Positions 1 through 9,843 of a stretch of 64,000 nucleotides of DNA are shown here, in pieces. The stretch's first letter is position 1. The number at the start of each line of letters is the position of its first letter. The position numbers and the translations under genes were made by a program. The stretch comes from Leucobacter weissii (GTDB lineage Bacteria > Actinomycetota > Actinomycetes > Actinomycetales > Microbacteriaceae), in contig NZ_JAGDYM010000002.1 of NCBI RefSeq assembly GCF_017565745.1, positions 1-64,000 on the forward strand, read 5' to 3'. The notes under the pieces are model-generated. The model made no database searches. It was given only the letters and a program-made list of their open reading frames with translations, and had not been told where the DNA came from.

Positions 1-72
1 GGGGGGGGGCCCCCCCGGTTGGTGCCCCCGGGGCCCCGGGGGGGGGGGGGGCCCCTCGGGCCCCCCCGCCCC
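1..72. other. G/C homopolymer tract at window edge
   Basis: The first 72 bases consist almost entirely of runs of G or C, including a G run of about 14 and several C runs of 5-7. They lie where the terminator of the rplJL operon would be expected, yet no hairpin with a U-tract can be placed here. Homopolymer composition like this is unlike every other intergenic stretch in the window. It is more likely a contig-end or sequencing artefact than biology; that is an inference. Confidence 0.6.
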
Positions 73-90
73 GAATCGCGTCGCAGCGGA

Positions 91-477
91 TCAGGCGAGC
101 TTGACGCCCGCGCCCGCCTCCTCGAGCTTGGCCTTCGCCTCTTCGGCGGCCTCCTTCTTGGCGGCCTCGAGGACCGTCTTGGGGGCCTCCTCGACGAGCG
201 CCTTCGCGTCGCCCAGGCCCAGGCCGGTCAGCTCGCGCACGACCTTGATGACCTGGATCTTCTTGTCGCCGACCGAGTCGAGGACGACGTCGAACTCGTC
301 CTTCTCCTCGGCGGGGGCGGCGTCGCCGCCACCGGCGGCCGGGGCTGCGGCGACCGCGACGGGCGCGGCGGCCGAGACCTCGAAGGTCTCCTCGAACGCC
401 TTCACGAACTCCGAGAGCTCGATGAGGGTGAGCTCCTTGAACTGCTCCAGCAGCTCTTCGGTCGAAAGCTTTGCCAT
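91..477 (-). CDS. rplL: 50S ribosomal protein L7/L12 (bL12)
   Basis: bL12 forms the flexible stalk of the large ribosomal subunit and recruits elongation factors. The 128-residue length is normal for the family. The N-terminal dimerisation segment (about 1-30, starting [13 protein letters not shown]) is followed by an Ala/Gly/Pro-rich hinge (about 35-58) and the globular C-terminal domain with the conserved stretches [19 protein letters not shown] and [19 protein letters not shown] sits just upstream of the ATG. It lies 80 nt downstream of rplJ on the same strand, the standard order. No terminator is visible downstream because the sequence turns into G/C homopolymer. Confidence 0.98.
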   Translation of the reverse strand: MAKLSTEELLEQFKELTLIELSEFVKAFEETFEVSAAAPVAVAAAPAAGGGDAAPAEEKDEFDVVLDSVGDKKIQVIKVVRELTGLGLGDAKALVEEAPKTVLEAAKKEAAEEAKAKLEEAGAGVKLA

Positions 478-557
478 GATGTTTCTCCTTGGTGTGTGCC
501 GGTGCCGCGGGGTGCGGAGCCGACGGCGGGTCTAGCTGATGAACCGGGTGGTTCTGG

Positions 558-1067
558 TTATGCGCTCTGCTTCTCCTGCAGCGCGCCGAAGCCGCGGGCG
601 GCCTTGGCGGGCAGTGCGTTGAACAGCTGTGCGGCGCCGAACAGAGAGGCCTTCATGGCGCCGGCGGCCTTGGCCAGCAGCACCTCGCGGCTCTCAAGAT
701 CGGCGAGTTTGCCAACCTCGGCGGCGGTGAGCGGCTTCCCGTCGAAGAAGCCGGCCTTCACCACCAGCAGAGGGTTTGCCTTTGCGAAGTCACGCAGACT
801 CTTGGCGACCGCCACCGGATCACCGTGCACGAAGGCGAGCGCCGAGGGGCCGGCGAGCTCGTCATCGAATGCGGTGATACCGGCATTGTTGGCGGCGATC
901 TTGGTCAGGGTGTTCTTCGCCACGGTGTAGCTCGCGTGCTCACGGATGCCGTTGCGCAACTCGCGCAGCTCGGCGACCGTCAGACCGCGGTACTCGGTCA
1001 GCAGGACGGCGGTCGACTCTTCGAAATGCTTCTGAAGGTCGGCGACCGTAGCTTCCTTCGTAGCCAT
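558..1067 (-). CDS. rplJ: 50S ribosomal protein L10 (uL10)
   Basis: uL10 anchors the L7/L12 dimers to 23S rRNA and, in bacteria, autoregulates its own operon by binding the mRNA leader. The protein (169 aa) starts [18 protein letters not shown] and carries the typical [18 protein letters not shown] motif and a C-terminal helical tail ([15 protein letters not shown]) where bL12 binds. An AGAGGAG ribosome-binding site lies 4 nt before the ATG. It is first in the rplJ-rplL operon behind a 270-nt leader. Confidence 0.98.
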   Translation of the reverse strand: MATKEATVADLQKHFEESTAVLLTEYRGLTVAELRELRNGIREHASYTVAKNTLTKIAANNAGITAFDDELAGPSALAFVHGDPVAVAKSLRDFAKANPLLVVKAGFFDGKPLTAAEVGKLADLESREVLLAKAAGAMKASLFGAAQLFNALPAKAARGFGALQEKQSA

Positions 1068-1079
1068 GGCGCTCCTCTT

Positions 1080-1325
1080 GGATCGTTGCTCCCGCGCGAC
1101 GGGTGTCGCCCGGGGCCCGGCCGCCGGCTCTCCTGGAAAACAAGAAAGCTCCGGCGCGCACGCACGGAGCTCGATCAGAGGATCGGATCCTCTGTCCTTC
1201 GATTCGTACCTGCGCTGGCCTCCGCTCCTCCTCGTCGGAGGGGCGGACGTTACGGGATTCTGGCGAACCCTGCCGGCGGTCTTGGGCCGTCCGTCAGCCT
1301 ACCCCAAGCCCCGGCGCCTGGCAAA
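1080..1325 (-). promoter_or_regulatory. Ribosomal protein L10 leader (probable)
   Basis: The 270 nt upstream of rplJ, read on the minus strand, contain no gene and several base-paired elements. These include AGAGGATC-CGATCCTCT, a GGAGC/GCTCC pair around GTGCGTGCGC, and the sequence GCCCAAGACCGCCGGC near the 5' end. That last sequence resembles the L10-binding region of characterised L10 leaders. Location, length and family precedent support an autoregulatory leader. The exact boundaries and secondary structure are not established here; a covariance-model search would decide. Confidence 0.6.
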
Positions 1326-1336
1326 CCCGCGTCCGC

Positions 1337-2059
1337 CTACTCCGCGACCTTGATCATGTAGCCGGCGCCGCGCACCGTGTGGATCATCGCGGGGCGACCG
1401 CTGTCGATCTTCTTCCGCAGATAGGAGATGTAGAGCTCGACCACGCTGGGCTTGCCGGTGAAATCGTAGCTCCACACGCGATCCAGGATCTGCGCCTTCG
1501 ACAGCACGCGGCGGGGATTCCGCATGAGATAGCGGAGCAGTTCGAACTCGGTGGTCGTCAGCTCGATCGGCTGCCCGTCGCGCTCGACCTCGTAGCTGTC
1601 CTCGTTCAGCACCAGGTCGCCGAGGCGCAGCACCGGGTCGGGATGCTGGTCGCGCAGCAGCTGCGACCGGCGCAGCAGCGCCCGCATCCGCGCGATCAGC
1701 TCCTCGAGGCTGAACGGCTTCGCGACGTAGTCGTCGCCGCCCGCGGTCAGCCCGTTGACCCGGTCGTCGACGGAGTCGAGGGCGGTGAGGAAGAGCACGG
1801 GCAGCAGGTACCCCTCGCTGCGCAGGCGGGAGAGCACCTGGAGCCCGTCGAAGTCGGGCAGCATGATGTCGAGCACCGCGACGTCGGGATCGAAGCTCCG
1901 CACCTTCTCCACGCCCTCGGCGCCCGTGGCCGCGGTCGCGACCTCCCATCCGTCGTAGCGCAGTGCCATGGCGACGAGCTGCAGGATCGAGTCCTCGTCG
2001 TCCACGATCAGCGCCCGTGCCTTGGCGGTATCGTGTCTCTGTTCGATATCGGTGGCCAT
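1337..2059 (-). CDS. OmpR/PhoB-family response regulator
   Basis: This is a two-component DNA-binding regulator of 240 aa. The receiver domain (about 15-130) has the acidic pair D20/D21, the phospho-acceptor D64 in VAVLDIMLPD, T92 and K114 in VAKPFS. The C-terminal winged helix (about 145-238) has the family motifs ELTTTEFELLRYLM and VELYISYLRKKID, ending in the usual RTVRGAGYMI. No histidine kinase is adjacent on either side, so it is an orphan in this window. The start is supported by a CATAAT -10 hexamer 7 nt before the ATG, indicating a leaderless mRNA. The sequence resembles the TcrA/PrrA/MprA group, but I cannot assign a stimulus. Confidence 0.9.
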   Translation of the reverse strand: MATDIEQRHDTAKARALIVDDEDSILQLVAMALRYDGWEVATAATGAEGVEKVRSFDPDVAVLDIMLPDFDGLQVLSRLRSEGYLLPVLFLTALDSVDDRVNGLTAGGDDYVAKPFSLEELIARMRALLRRSQLLRDQHPDPVLRLGDLVLNEDSYEVERDGQPIELTTTEFELLRYLMRNPRRVLSKAQILDRVWSYDFTGKPSVVELYISYLRKKIDSGRPAMIHTVRGAGYMIKVAE

Positions 2060-2109
2060 AGTTAGGATTATGTCCCTGGCAGCTATGGAACGCCTGGGAT
2101 CGTGGGAGA

Positions 2110-2706
2110 ATGCTCAGGATGGATGCGACCGGGCGGGGATATCGGACACGGGTGGTGGTCGACGGCTCCGACCGTGTCGCCTGGCTGCGCGCCAGGTCCC
2201 GGGGGATCACCGCCACCGACGTGGCGAAGCTCACGAGCCCCCGCTCGATCGACACCGCGGCCTGGCAGAAGCTGCACGGCACCGGCTTCGGAGGGAACGC
2301 CTACACCGAGCACGGCAAGGCGCGGGAGCCGGAGATCGCGGCGTGGGTGCTGCGCGAGCATCGCATCGACCCCAGCCGGGCGCTGTTCCACGCCGAGCAC
2401 GACATCCGCCACCTCGCCACTCCGGACGGACTCGCCGAGCGCGCGGACGGATCGATCGAGCTGGCCGAGATCAAGACCACGAACAAGGAGTGGCGCACGA
2501 TCCCTCGCCACTACCTTCGCCAGGTCTGGTGGCAGCAGTACGTGCTCGGCGCGGAGCGCACCCTGGTGGTCTGGGAGCGGCACGAGGATTTCGTCCCCGT
2601 CGGCGACCCCGAGTGCCGCTGGGTGGATCGTGACGAGAACGAGATCGCGAAGCTGGTGGCGCTCGCCGGAAAGCTCATAGACACGCTCATCGCGCGGAGC
2701 GCCTGA
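2110..2706 (+). CDS. YqaJ-type viral recombinase family nuclease
   Basis: YqaJ proteins are lambda-exonuclease-like PD-(D/E)XK nucleases, usually found in phages. This 198-aa protein shows the family pattern: DRVAWLRARSRGITATDVAKL near the N-terminus, an EHGKAREPEIAAWV helix, ATPDGL, then the catalytic core E-I-K (LAEIKTTNKEW) and a downstream YLRQVWWQQYVLG helix. It is a single chromosomal gene with no phage genes nearby. A second possible start is the ATG at 2119, which has GGGAGA 9 nt upstream; the choice between the two is open. Confidence 0.85.
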   Translation: MLRMDATGRGYRTRVVVDGSDRVAWLRARSRGITATDVAKLTSPRSIDTAAWQKLHGTGFGGNAYTEHGKAREPEIAAWVLREHRIDPSRALFHAEHDIRHLATPDGLAERADGSIELAEIKTTNKEWRTIPRHYLRQVWWQQYVLGAERTLVVWERHEDFVPVGDPECRWVDRDENEIAKLVALAGKLIDTLIARSA

Positions 2707-2737
2707 CACGGGCGAGCCCGGCCGCGAGCGACGTGCC

Positions 2738-3301
2738 CTAGCGGGGCAGCAGCGTGGTCGGGGAGCCGCCCCCCGGTCGCGGACCGACGCCGAACGGCGC
2801 GAGCGGGGGCTGCGCCGCCAGCGAACTGGAGTAGTTCTGCTCGATGAGCTCGTGCAGCGCATCGACCACGAGTTCGGGCCGCGGGACGTCGCGCAGCACC
2901 AGGGGCGATTCGGCGCCGACCACCAGTTCGACGTCTCCGGAGCCGAACAGGCGCTGCACCGGGCCGCGTGAGCTGCGCACCTCGCGGATGCGGGCGAGCG
3001 GCACCTCGCTGCGGCGATGCACGAAGAACCCCCGGCGCAGGATGACCCGTCTGGTCGTGACCGAGGCGCGCGTCGCGAGCCAGCCCAGCATCGGGGCGAT
3101 CCCCAGAAGGACGGCGAGGACCGCGGCTCCGGCTCCCGCGGTCCAGTTCATCCAGGATTCCGGCAGCGCGCCGACGAAGTATCCGCTCGCGCCCGCCAGC
3201 GCGATCAGCACCAGCACGGGGAGCACGAGCACCCGCCCGTGACGGCGCACGCGCATCACCGGCGCCTCGACCTGGATGGCGGGATCGGGCTGGAGCGTCA
3301 C
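2738..3301 (-). CDS. PH domain-containing membrane protein (YdbS-like, bPH2)
   Basis: This 187-aa protein has two closely spaced transmembrane helices near the N-terminus (about 25-47 and 53-75). They are followed by a bacterial PH domain of the bPH2 type, recognisable by RVILRRGFFVHRRSEVPLARIREVRSSRGPVQRLFGSGDVEL. The domain is a structural module on the cytoplasmic face; its ligand in such proteins is mostly unknown. It is convergent with the YqaJ gene and lies 37 nt downstream of the flotillin gene on the same strand, so it may be the last gene of the NfeD-flotillin transcription unit. Confidence 0.8.
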   Translation of the reverse strand: MTLQPDPAIQVEAPVMRVRRHGRVLVLPVLVLIALAGASGYFVGALPESWMNWTAGAGAAVLAVLLGIAPMLGWLATRASVTTRRVILRRGFFVHRRSEVPLARIREVRSSRGPVQRLFGSGDVELVVGAESPLVLRDVPRPELVVDALHELIEQNYSSSLAAQPPLAPFGVGPRPGGGSPTTLLPR

Positions 3302-3338
3302 GGTGTCATCATCGCCGGGTCGCTATGCGAGCCGACGA

Positions 3339-4847
3339 TCAGGCCGCCGGCCCGGGCGCCGCGGGGTCCCCGTCCGGAGCCGTGTCGGAGGAGGGGGCCT
3401 GCTCCGACGCCCGATCCGAGCGGTTCGGCCCCAGCCGGCCGGCGACCTCGTCGTAGAGCGAGGGGGATCCCGGACGCTCCTCATCATGCTCGGCGCGGAC
3501 CGAGGCCCGTCCGGCTGCCGCACCCGCGGCGCCTCCGGTGACGGCGCCGTTGAGCATGCCCGCCAGGTCGATGCCGACCGTGTCCCGGGCCATGTCGAGC
3601 AGGCCCTTCAGATTGCCCATGGCCTCGCCGGCCACCTTGGAGGTACCGTCGGTCGACACCACCGTCATCGTCTCGATGGCCCCGATGGCCTGCGCATACT
3701 CGCGCGCGATGTCCGGCAGCAGATGGATCAGCTCCTGGGCGAGCACCGCCTCGGCCTGAGCCTCGAGCGCCCGCGCCCTCGCGTCGATCGCCTGCGCCTC
3801 GGCGAGGCCCTTCGCCTCGGTGGCGCGGGCCTCGGCGATGCCCTTGGCCTCGAGCGCCCGCGCCTCGGCCTCGGCCGCGGCGACCGCGGCGGCCGCCTCA
3901 CCCTTCGCGATCTCCTGCACGCGGTACGCCTCCGCCTCCGCGACGGCGCGCACCTCGGCGTTCAGCTGCTCCTTCTTCAGCGCGACCTCGCGCTGCGCGG
4001 TGATCTCCTGCTGCTGCACGATGGCCTGCTTCTGGATCGCCTGCTCCAGCGGATCCGCCGCCGCGGCCTGGGCGCTGGCCTTGTCGGTCTCGGCCTGGAT
4101 CTCGGCCTGGCGCAGCTTCAACTCGCGGTTGCGGTCGAGCAGCACCTTCTCCGCGGAGATCTTCGCCTCCTGCGACGCCTGGTAGGCGTTGGTCTCGGCG
4201 ATGTCCGCGGCCTGGCGCACCTTCGCGGCCTCGGGCCGGCCGATGTTCGCGATGTAGTCGGCGCCGTCGCGGATCTCCTGGATCTGCAGGGTGTCGACGA
4301 CCAGACCCTGCTTGGTCAGCGCCTCCTCCGCGGCCTCGAGCACGCTCTGCGCCACGACCGCGCGGTCGCGGATGATCTGCATCACGGTCAGACCGCCGAT
4401 GATCGAGCGCAGGGAGCCCGACAGCACCTCCTGGGTCGACTCGTCGATCTCGTCCGAGTTCGAGAGGAAGCGCTGGGCCGCGGCGCGGATCATCTCCTGC
4501 GTGCCGCCGACCTTGACCACGGCGACGGCCTGCGCCTGCATCGTGATGCCGTCGGTGGTCTGCGCCTCCGTGGTGATCGAGAGGCGGCGGGAGCGCAGCG
4601 AGATGCTGAACGACTTCTGCACGAAGGGCAGGACGAAGACGCCGCCGCCCGTGACCACCTTCTGCCCGGAGAGATCGCGGGTCTCGTGACCCTGCGCGTC
4701 GCGGACCTTCTTGCCCTTGCCGCCGGTGACGATGATGGCCTCGTCGGGTTTGGCGATCCGATAGCGCTTGATGATGATGAGTGCGATCAGCACCAGCGCG
4801 ATGACCGCGCCGAAGATGCCGATGATTGCCGGGCTGAAGAGGATCAT
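3339..4847 (-). CDS. Flotillin family protein (SPFH)
   Basis: Flotillins are membrane-attached scaffold proteins of ordered lipid domains. This one (502 aa) has a single N-terminal transmembrane helix (about 5-26, starting MILFSPAIIGIFGAVIALVL). An SPFH domain follows to about residue 200, with VTGGGVFVLPFVQKSFSISL and DEIDESTQEVLSGSLRSIIG. A long Glu/Ala-rich coiled coil (about 220-410) contains repeats such as ALEAKGIAEARATEAKGLAEAQ. The open frame continues upstream, but this start overlaps the stop of the NfeD-like gene by 4 nt and gives the normal flotillin N-terminus. The C-terminus (EHDEERPGSPSLYDEVAGRL onward) is variable. Confidence 0.92.
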   Translation of the reverse strand: MILFSPAIIGIFGAVIALVLIALIIIKRYRIAKPDEAIIVTGGKGKKVRDAQGHETRDLSGQKVVTGGGVFVLPFVQKSFSISLRSRRLSITTEAQTTDGITMQAQAVAVVKVGGTQEMIRAAAQRFLSNSDEIDESTQEVLSGSLRSIIGGLTVMQIIRDRAVVAQSVLEAAEEALTKQGLVVDTLQIQEIRDGADYIANIGRPEAAKVRQAADIAETNAYQASQEAKISAEKVLLDRNRELKLRQAEIQAETDKASAQAAAADPLEQAIQKQAIVQQQEITAQREVALKKEQLNAEVRAVAEAEAYRVQEIAKGEAAAAVAAAEAEARALEAKGIAEARATEAKGLAEAQAIDARARALEAQAEAVLAQELIHLLPDIAREYAQAIGAIETMTVVSTDGTSKVAGEAMGNLKGLLDMARDTVGIDLAGMLNGAVTGGAAGAAAGRASVRAEHDEERPGSPSLYDEVAGRLGPNRSDRASEQAPSSDTAPDGDPAAPGPAA

Positions 4848-5425
4848 GTCGTCTCCGTGGGGTCGGGCTGGGCGTGCGGATGGGTCGAGTTCTCGAGCGG
4901 GGCGACCTGCACGGAGGTCGCGGTGAGGGTCTGGGTGATCCGCACCCGCGCGCCTCGGGGGAGGGCCGTGTCGGCGGTGGCCGCCAGCGAGACGCGCTCG
5001 CCGTGGCGGGTCAGCGCGACCTCGCCGAGCCCGCCTGCCGGTATGCCGAGCACGACATTGGCCTCCGCGCCGACGAGTTGGTCCGAGGTGACCGCGGTCG
5101 TGGATTCCGCGCTGCGGATCAGGCGGCTGAGCCACCAGGCGGCTGCGCCGCCGGCGAGGCCCGCGCCCGCGCCGATGACGGCCGCGGTGCCGGTCGAGGC
5201 GCCGGCTCCGACCGCGGCGAAGGCCGCGAAGCCGAAGATCGCGGTGAAGGCGGCGATCGTGGTGAGGCTGAGCGGACCGTCGCCGAAGTCGAACACGTCG
5301 AAGATGCCGTCGAGCACGAACGAGAGCAGGAGCAGCAGCGCGCCGACGATGCCGATGACCAGGAAGATGCCGCCGCTGAAGAGTGAGCCGTCGAGGAGTC
5401 GCTCGAGCCAGGAGCCGATGTCCAC
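4844..5425 (-). CDS. NfeD-like membrane protein, flotillin partner
   Basis: This 193-aa protein has several N-terminal hydrophobic segments (about 18-38, 50-75 and 80-100). The soluble C-terminal part (about 118-180) has the pattern of the OB-fold NfeD C-terminal domain: QLVGAEANVVLGIPAGGLGEVAL, then PRGARVRITQTLTATSVQVAPL. NfeD-type proteins are commonly encoded with flotillins and are needed for their function. Here the genes overlap by ATGA, indicating translational coupling. The protease domain of long NfeD proteins is absent. Confidence 0.8.
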   Translation of the reverse strand: MDIGSWLERLLDGSLFSGGIFLVIGIVGALLLLLSFVLDGIFDVFDFGDGPLSLTTIAAFTAIFGFAAFAAVGAGASTGTAAVIGAGAGLAGGAAAWWLSRLIRSAESTTAVTSDQLVGAEANVVLGIPAGGLGEVALTRHGERVSLAATADTALPRGARVRITQTLTATSVQVAPLENSTHPHAQPDPTETT

Positions 5426-5567
5426 CGCGGAGCCTCCTCACATGCTCGTCCTCCCATCAGTCTACCCGTCGCCGATGGTCGGCGCCGGGATCGGGGTGTC
5501 CGCTGCCTCCGGGCGCGTGACGGGCGGAGACCATGATCTCGGCACGGGCGCGCGGTAGACTGCTGCG

Positions 5568-5930
5568 GTGACCGAGACGAGCCCTGCCGCGCCCGCGCGC
5601 GCCGCCGCAGTCCTGCAGCTGCTGCGGGCGCTCTGCCACCTCATCGCGGTGGGCGTGATCGCGGTGTGGGCCTTCCTCGAGTGGCCGCTGCCGTTCCCCG
5701 GCATCCTCGCCGGACTGGGATTCCTCCTCGCGACCGTGTTGCTGTGGGCGCTGTTCCTCTCGCCGCGGCCGGTGCTGCGCACCGACCGCTTCGGACGGGC
5801 GCTCATCGAGCTGCTGCTCGTCGCGGGCGCCGTCGGCGCGATGCTCGGCCTCGGCCTGCCCTGGCCGATCGCGACGGCCTTCGGCGCGGTCGCCGCGGCG
5901 CTCGGGTACGTCGCCGGATCGGAGCGCTGA
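5568..5930 (+). CDS. YrdB/DUF2568 family membrane protein
   Basis: A 120-aa integral membrane protein with four predicted helices (about 20-40, 44-65, 78-96, 98-116). It contains the short conserved WALFLSPRPVLR loop typical of the YrdB family. Function is unknown. The GTG start is supported by a TAGACT -10 hexamer 6 nt upstream (leaderless). It is followed by a flavin monooxygenase gene 57 nt downstream on the same strand. Confidence 0.75.
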   Translation: MTETSPAAPARAAAVLQLLRALCHLIAVGVIAVWAFLEWPLPFPGILAGLGFLLATVLLWALFLSPRPVLRTDRFGRALIELLLVAGAVGAMLGLGLPWPIATAFGAVAAALGYVAGSER

Positions 5931-5987
5931 GCCCCGCCGGGGGAGCGGCCCCGGAATACTCCCCGCCCGCGTCCGGTTGAGACCCAC

Positions 5988-7022
5988 ATGACTGATGTGA
6001 TCCTCGGGCTCGACTCCTTCGGAGACGTGACCCTCGACGAACGAGGGGTCCGGGTGCATCCGGCGCAGGTGCTGCGAGACGTCGTCGAGCAGGCGGCCCT
6101 CGCCGATCGCCTCGGCGTCGACGCGATCACCCTCGGCGAGCACCATCGCGACGACTTCGCGATCAGCAGTCCGGAGATCGTCCTCGCCGCCATCGCCTCG
6201 CGCACCGAGCGCATCCTGCTCGGCACCGGCGTCACGGTGCTCTCGAGCGACGACCCCGTGCGCGTGTACGAGCGCTTCGCCACCCTCGACGCGATCAGCT
6301 CGGGCCGGGCCGAGGTGATCCTGGGCCGCGGATCGTTCACCGAGTCCTTCCCGCTCTTCGGCTACGACCTCTCCGACTACGACGAGCTCTTCAGCGAGAA
6401 GCTCGACCTCTTCGCGAAGCTCCGCTCCGAAGGACCGGTCACCTGGTCGGGGCGGCATCGCTCTGCGCTGGTCGATCAGGAGATCTACCCGAAGACGGAG
6501 CAGCCGGACGGCGTGCGAGCCTGGATCGGCGTGGGCGGCAGCCCGCACTCGGTGCTGCGCGCCGTGCAGGTCGGCATCCCCATGATGCTCGCGATCATCG
6601 GAGGGGATCCCGCGAGGTTCCGGCCGTTCGTCGAGCTGTACCGCAGCACGCAGGCAGAGCTGGGCGTCGTGCCGATGCCGCTGGGGATGCACTCGCCGGG
6701 GCACGTCGCGGAGAGCGACGAGCAGGCCCGCGAGGAGCTCTGGCCGCACTTCGCCGAGGGCCGCCGCCGGATCGGCCGCGAGCGCGGCTGGCCTGAGGCG
6801 AGCCGCGCCGAGTTCGAGCGCGAGGCGGACGAGGGCTCGCTCTATGTCGGGTCGCCGGAGACCGTCGCCCGGCGGATCGCCGCCGCCGTGCGCGTGCTCG
6901 GCGTTGACCGATTCGATCTCAAGTACGCCAACGGCACGATGCCGCACGCGCAGCTCATGAGGAGCATCGAGCTCTACGGCACGACGGTGATCCCGCGGGT
7001 GCGGGAACTGCTGGCCGGCTGA
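5988..7022 (+). CDS. LLM class flavin-dependent oxidoreductase
   Basis: A luciferase-like monooxygenase of 344 aa with the bacterial-luciferase TIM-barrel signature. Visible motifs are ILGLDSFGDV at the first strand, DAITLGEHHRDDFAISSPEIVLAAIASRTERILLGTGVTVLSS, and RFATLDAISSGRAEVILGRGSF. Enzymes of this class use reduced FMN or F420; which one applies here cannot be told. It is convergent with the C45 hydrolase gene (16 nt between stops) that closes the adjacent ABC operon. The ribosome-binding site is weak. No substrate can be inferred with confidence. Confidence 0.88.
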   Translation: MTDVILGLDSFGDVTLDERGVRVHPAQVLRDVVEQAALADRLGVDAITLGEHHRDDFAISSPEIVLAAIASRTERILLGTGVTVLSSDDPVRVYERFATLDAISSGRAEVILGRGSFTESFPLFGYDLSDYDELFSEKLDLFAKLRSEGPVTWSGRHRSALVDQEIYPKTEQPDGVRAWIGVGGSPHSVLRAVQVGIPMMLAIIGGDPARFRPFVELYRSTQAELGVVPMPLGMHSPGHVAESDEQAREELWPHFAEGRRRIGRERGWPEASRAEFEREADEGSLYVGSPETVARRIAAAVRVLGVDRFDLKYANGTMPHAQLMRSIELYGTTVIPRVRELLAG

Positions 7023-7037
7023 CTCCTCGGCGGCCGC

Positions 7038-8102
7038 TCACAGCCGCAGTTCTCGCCACTCGCCGGTGGCGGCGTCGCTCGGCATGCCGTCGAGCAGGCG
7101 GATCGTGCGCCGTTCGGGGTCGGTGATCACCGTGGCGAGCGTGCCCCACCGGTCCCCGAGCGGTTTCGTCATGTCGGGTCTGCAGCACAGCGGGGGCTCG
7201 CCGTCGCCGCTGAGGAGCAGCTCCACCAGTTCCCCCTCGTCGCGCGGGCGCCGCTCATCCAAGCGCTGCCGGATCAGGTCGAGACGCTCGGACGAGTCGG
7301 GCTCGTACACCTCGGTGCGCTGCTCGGCGAGAGGCGTCGGATCCAGGAAGTGATTCGTCCGCTGCACCGAGCCGCGCGATTCGGGGATCGCGAACACCCC
7401 GACCGGAGTGATCTCGACCGAGACGGCCCGATCCGCGTCGATCAGGGTGAAGGCCGACGACGACGTGACCGGCGCCTCGCGGATCAGGGCCAGCGCCTCA
7501 TCCACGGAGGCGCACTCCGAGAGCACGAGTGCGGAGAGCATGTGCATCGGCACGCCGCCGGCGCCGTCGCGCCGATGACCGAGGATGTTGAAGTGCAGCG
7601 CGAGCCCTTCCTCGTTGAGGCCGATCTTGCTGAGGATCCCCTGCTCGGTCAGCCCCGCATAGCGGTGGCCGGGCCCCGCCACCTCCTGGGTGTGCCAGAA
7701 CTCGGCCAGCTCGACGTGCCAGTCCCAGGTCTGGATCGCCACGCGGCGACCGTCGATCGGCACCGAGACCGTCGAGCACTCGCGCACGCCCAGGCCGCTC
7801 ATCGCGAGGATCTCGGTGCGCGCGTTGAGCGCGGCGACGTCGAGCAGCTCGGCGCCCGAGCCCGCCGCGATCCCCTCGAGCTCCTCGATCAGTTCGGGGC
7901 GCCACCTCCCGAGCCCCTCGAGCGTCAGCTCGGCGCCCTGTCGCTGCTGAGCCTCGTTCACGCCCACGGCTCGGAAGAGCCGCGTGTACTGCTCGACGGC
8001 GCGCGGCAGGCTCGAGGCGAGCGCCGCGCCGCGCACCCGGCCGAGTTCGGCCCTGGAGGGTGCGGCGAGGTGCAGGTGGCGGCGTTGGTCGGCTGCGGTC
8101 AT
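7038..8102 (-). CDS. C45 family autoproteolytic acyltransferase/hydrolase
   Basis: Members of this Ntn-hydrolase family (isopenicillin-N acyltransferase-like) self-cleave and expose an N-terminal Cys that attacks amide bonds. In this 354-aa protein the likely nucleophile is C109 in GVRECSTVSV, preceded by LLDVAALNARTEI and followed by IQTWDWH, as in the family. Further hallmarks are GILSKIGLNEEGLALHFN and a QRTNHF segment. An upstream in-frame extension belongs to the ATPase reading region and is rejected; the ATG at 8102 gives a family-length protein. It is the last gene of the five-gene ABC operon, 47 nt after the DppF-like ATPase, so it may act on the imported compound. Confidence 0.85.
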   Translation of the reverse strand: MTAADQRRHLHLAAPSRAELGRVRGAALASSLPRAVEQYTRLFRAVGVNEAQQRQGAELTLEGLGRWRPELIEELEGIAAGSGAELLDVAALNARTEILAMSGLGVRECSTVSVPIDGRRVAIQTWDWHVELAEFWHTQEVAGPGHRYAGLTEQGILSKIGLNEEGLALHFNILGHRRDGAGGVPMHMLSALVLSECASVDEALALIREAPVTSSSAFTLIDADRAVSVEITPVGVFAIPESRGSVQRTNHFLDPTPLAEQRTEVYEPDSSERLDLIRQRLDERRPRDEGELVELLLSGDGEPPLCCRPDMTKPLGDRWGTLATVITDPERRTIRLLDGMPSDAATGEWRELRL

Positions 8103-8149
8103 GGGGTTCCTTCTTCGCCCGGGGCGGGCACTCGCTGATTGGTCACGGG

Positions 8150-8994
<845 letters not shown>

Positions 8995-8998
<4 letters not shown>

Positions 8999-9843
8999 GA
9001 GCCGGTCCCCTCTGCGTCGGCGATGTGCGGCGGCCCGGGATCCGGTGCGTGATGACCGGCCGGGTAGAGCTGGGGACGGGCGTCCATCAGCGATCGCGTG
9101 TAGTCGCTCTCCGGGTGATCGCGGAGGTGCTCAGGGGTGCCGATCTCCACGATCCTGCCGTCCTTCATCACGGCGAGACGGTCGCAGACGGCAGCGGCGA
9201 GATCGAGATCGTGGGTGACGAAGAGCATCGAGAGGCCGAACTCCCGCCGCTTCTCGTCGAGGATCGCCACCACCTCGGCCTGGGTCGTGACGTCGAGTGC
9301 CGTGGTCGGCTCGTCGGCCAGCAGCAGTTTCGGCTGGCCCGAGATCGCGCCCGCGATGATGACCCGCTGCAGCATGCCCCCGGAGAGCTGGTGCGGGTAG
9401 GAGCGGAGCACGCGCTCGGTGTCCGCGATGCCGACGTCGCTCAAGAGCTCTGCGGCCCGCGTTGCCGCCGCTTCCCTGCCGAGGCTGCGGGCGTCGCTCA
9501 TGCCCTCGATGAGGAAGCGGCCGACTGGGAGCACCGGGTTGAGCGCGCCGTGGGGGTTCTGCGCGATCAGCGCGAGGTCGTCGGCGCGCAACCTCCGCAG
9601 CCGTTCGCCGCTGATGCCGCGCAGGTCCACGCCGTCGAGGGCGATGTCGCCCGACACGCGGGCGCCTTCCGGTTCGATGCCCAGGATGCAGCGCAGCGTC
9701 ATCGACTTGCCCGAGCCGGACTCGCCGACGAGCCCCAACGCCTCCCCCTGGGCCAGTTCGAAAGAGTTCCCGTGCAGGATCGCGGTCTCGTCGCCCGTCA
9801 CCGGGTCGGTGACGGCGAGCGCCAGGTCTCGGACGTTCAGCAT
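8995..9843 (-). CDS. Oligopeptide-type ABC transporter ATP-binding protein (DppD-like)
   Basis: A 282-aa ATPase with Walker A GESGSGKSMT, signature LSGGMLQR, Walker B LLLADEPTTALD and H-loop FVTHDLDLAA. It ends in the Opp/Dpp-type extension GRIVEIGTPEHLRDHPESDYTRSL. The ATG at 9843 shares its A with the stop codon of the permease before it (TGATG). Much longer in-frame extensions exist but run through the permease gene. Confidence 0.93.

Noticed and set aside
2110-2706. Prophage marker
   Set aside because: The YqaJ-type gene stands alone among housekeeping genes; no phage structural, integrase or attachment sequences are nearby.
3276-5558. 760-codon open frame on the plus strand
   Set aside because: It runs antisense through the flotillin and NfeD-like genes, is Arg/Leu/Gly-rich with no domain pattern, and is a GC-driven shadow.
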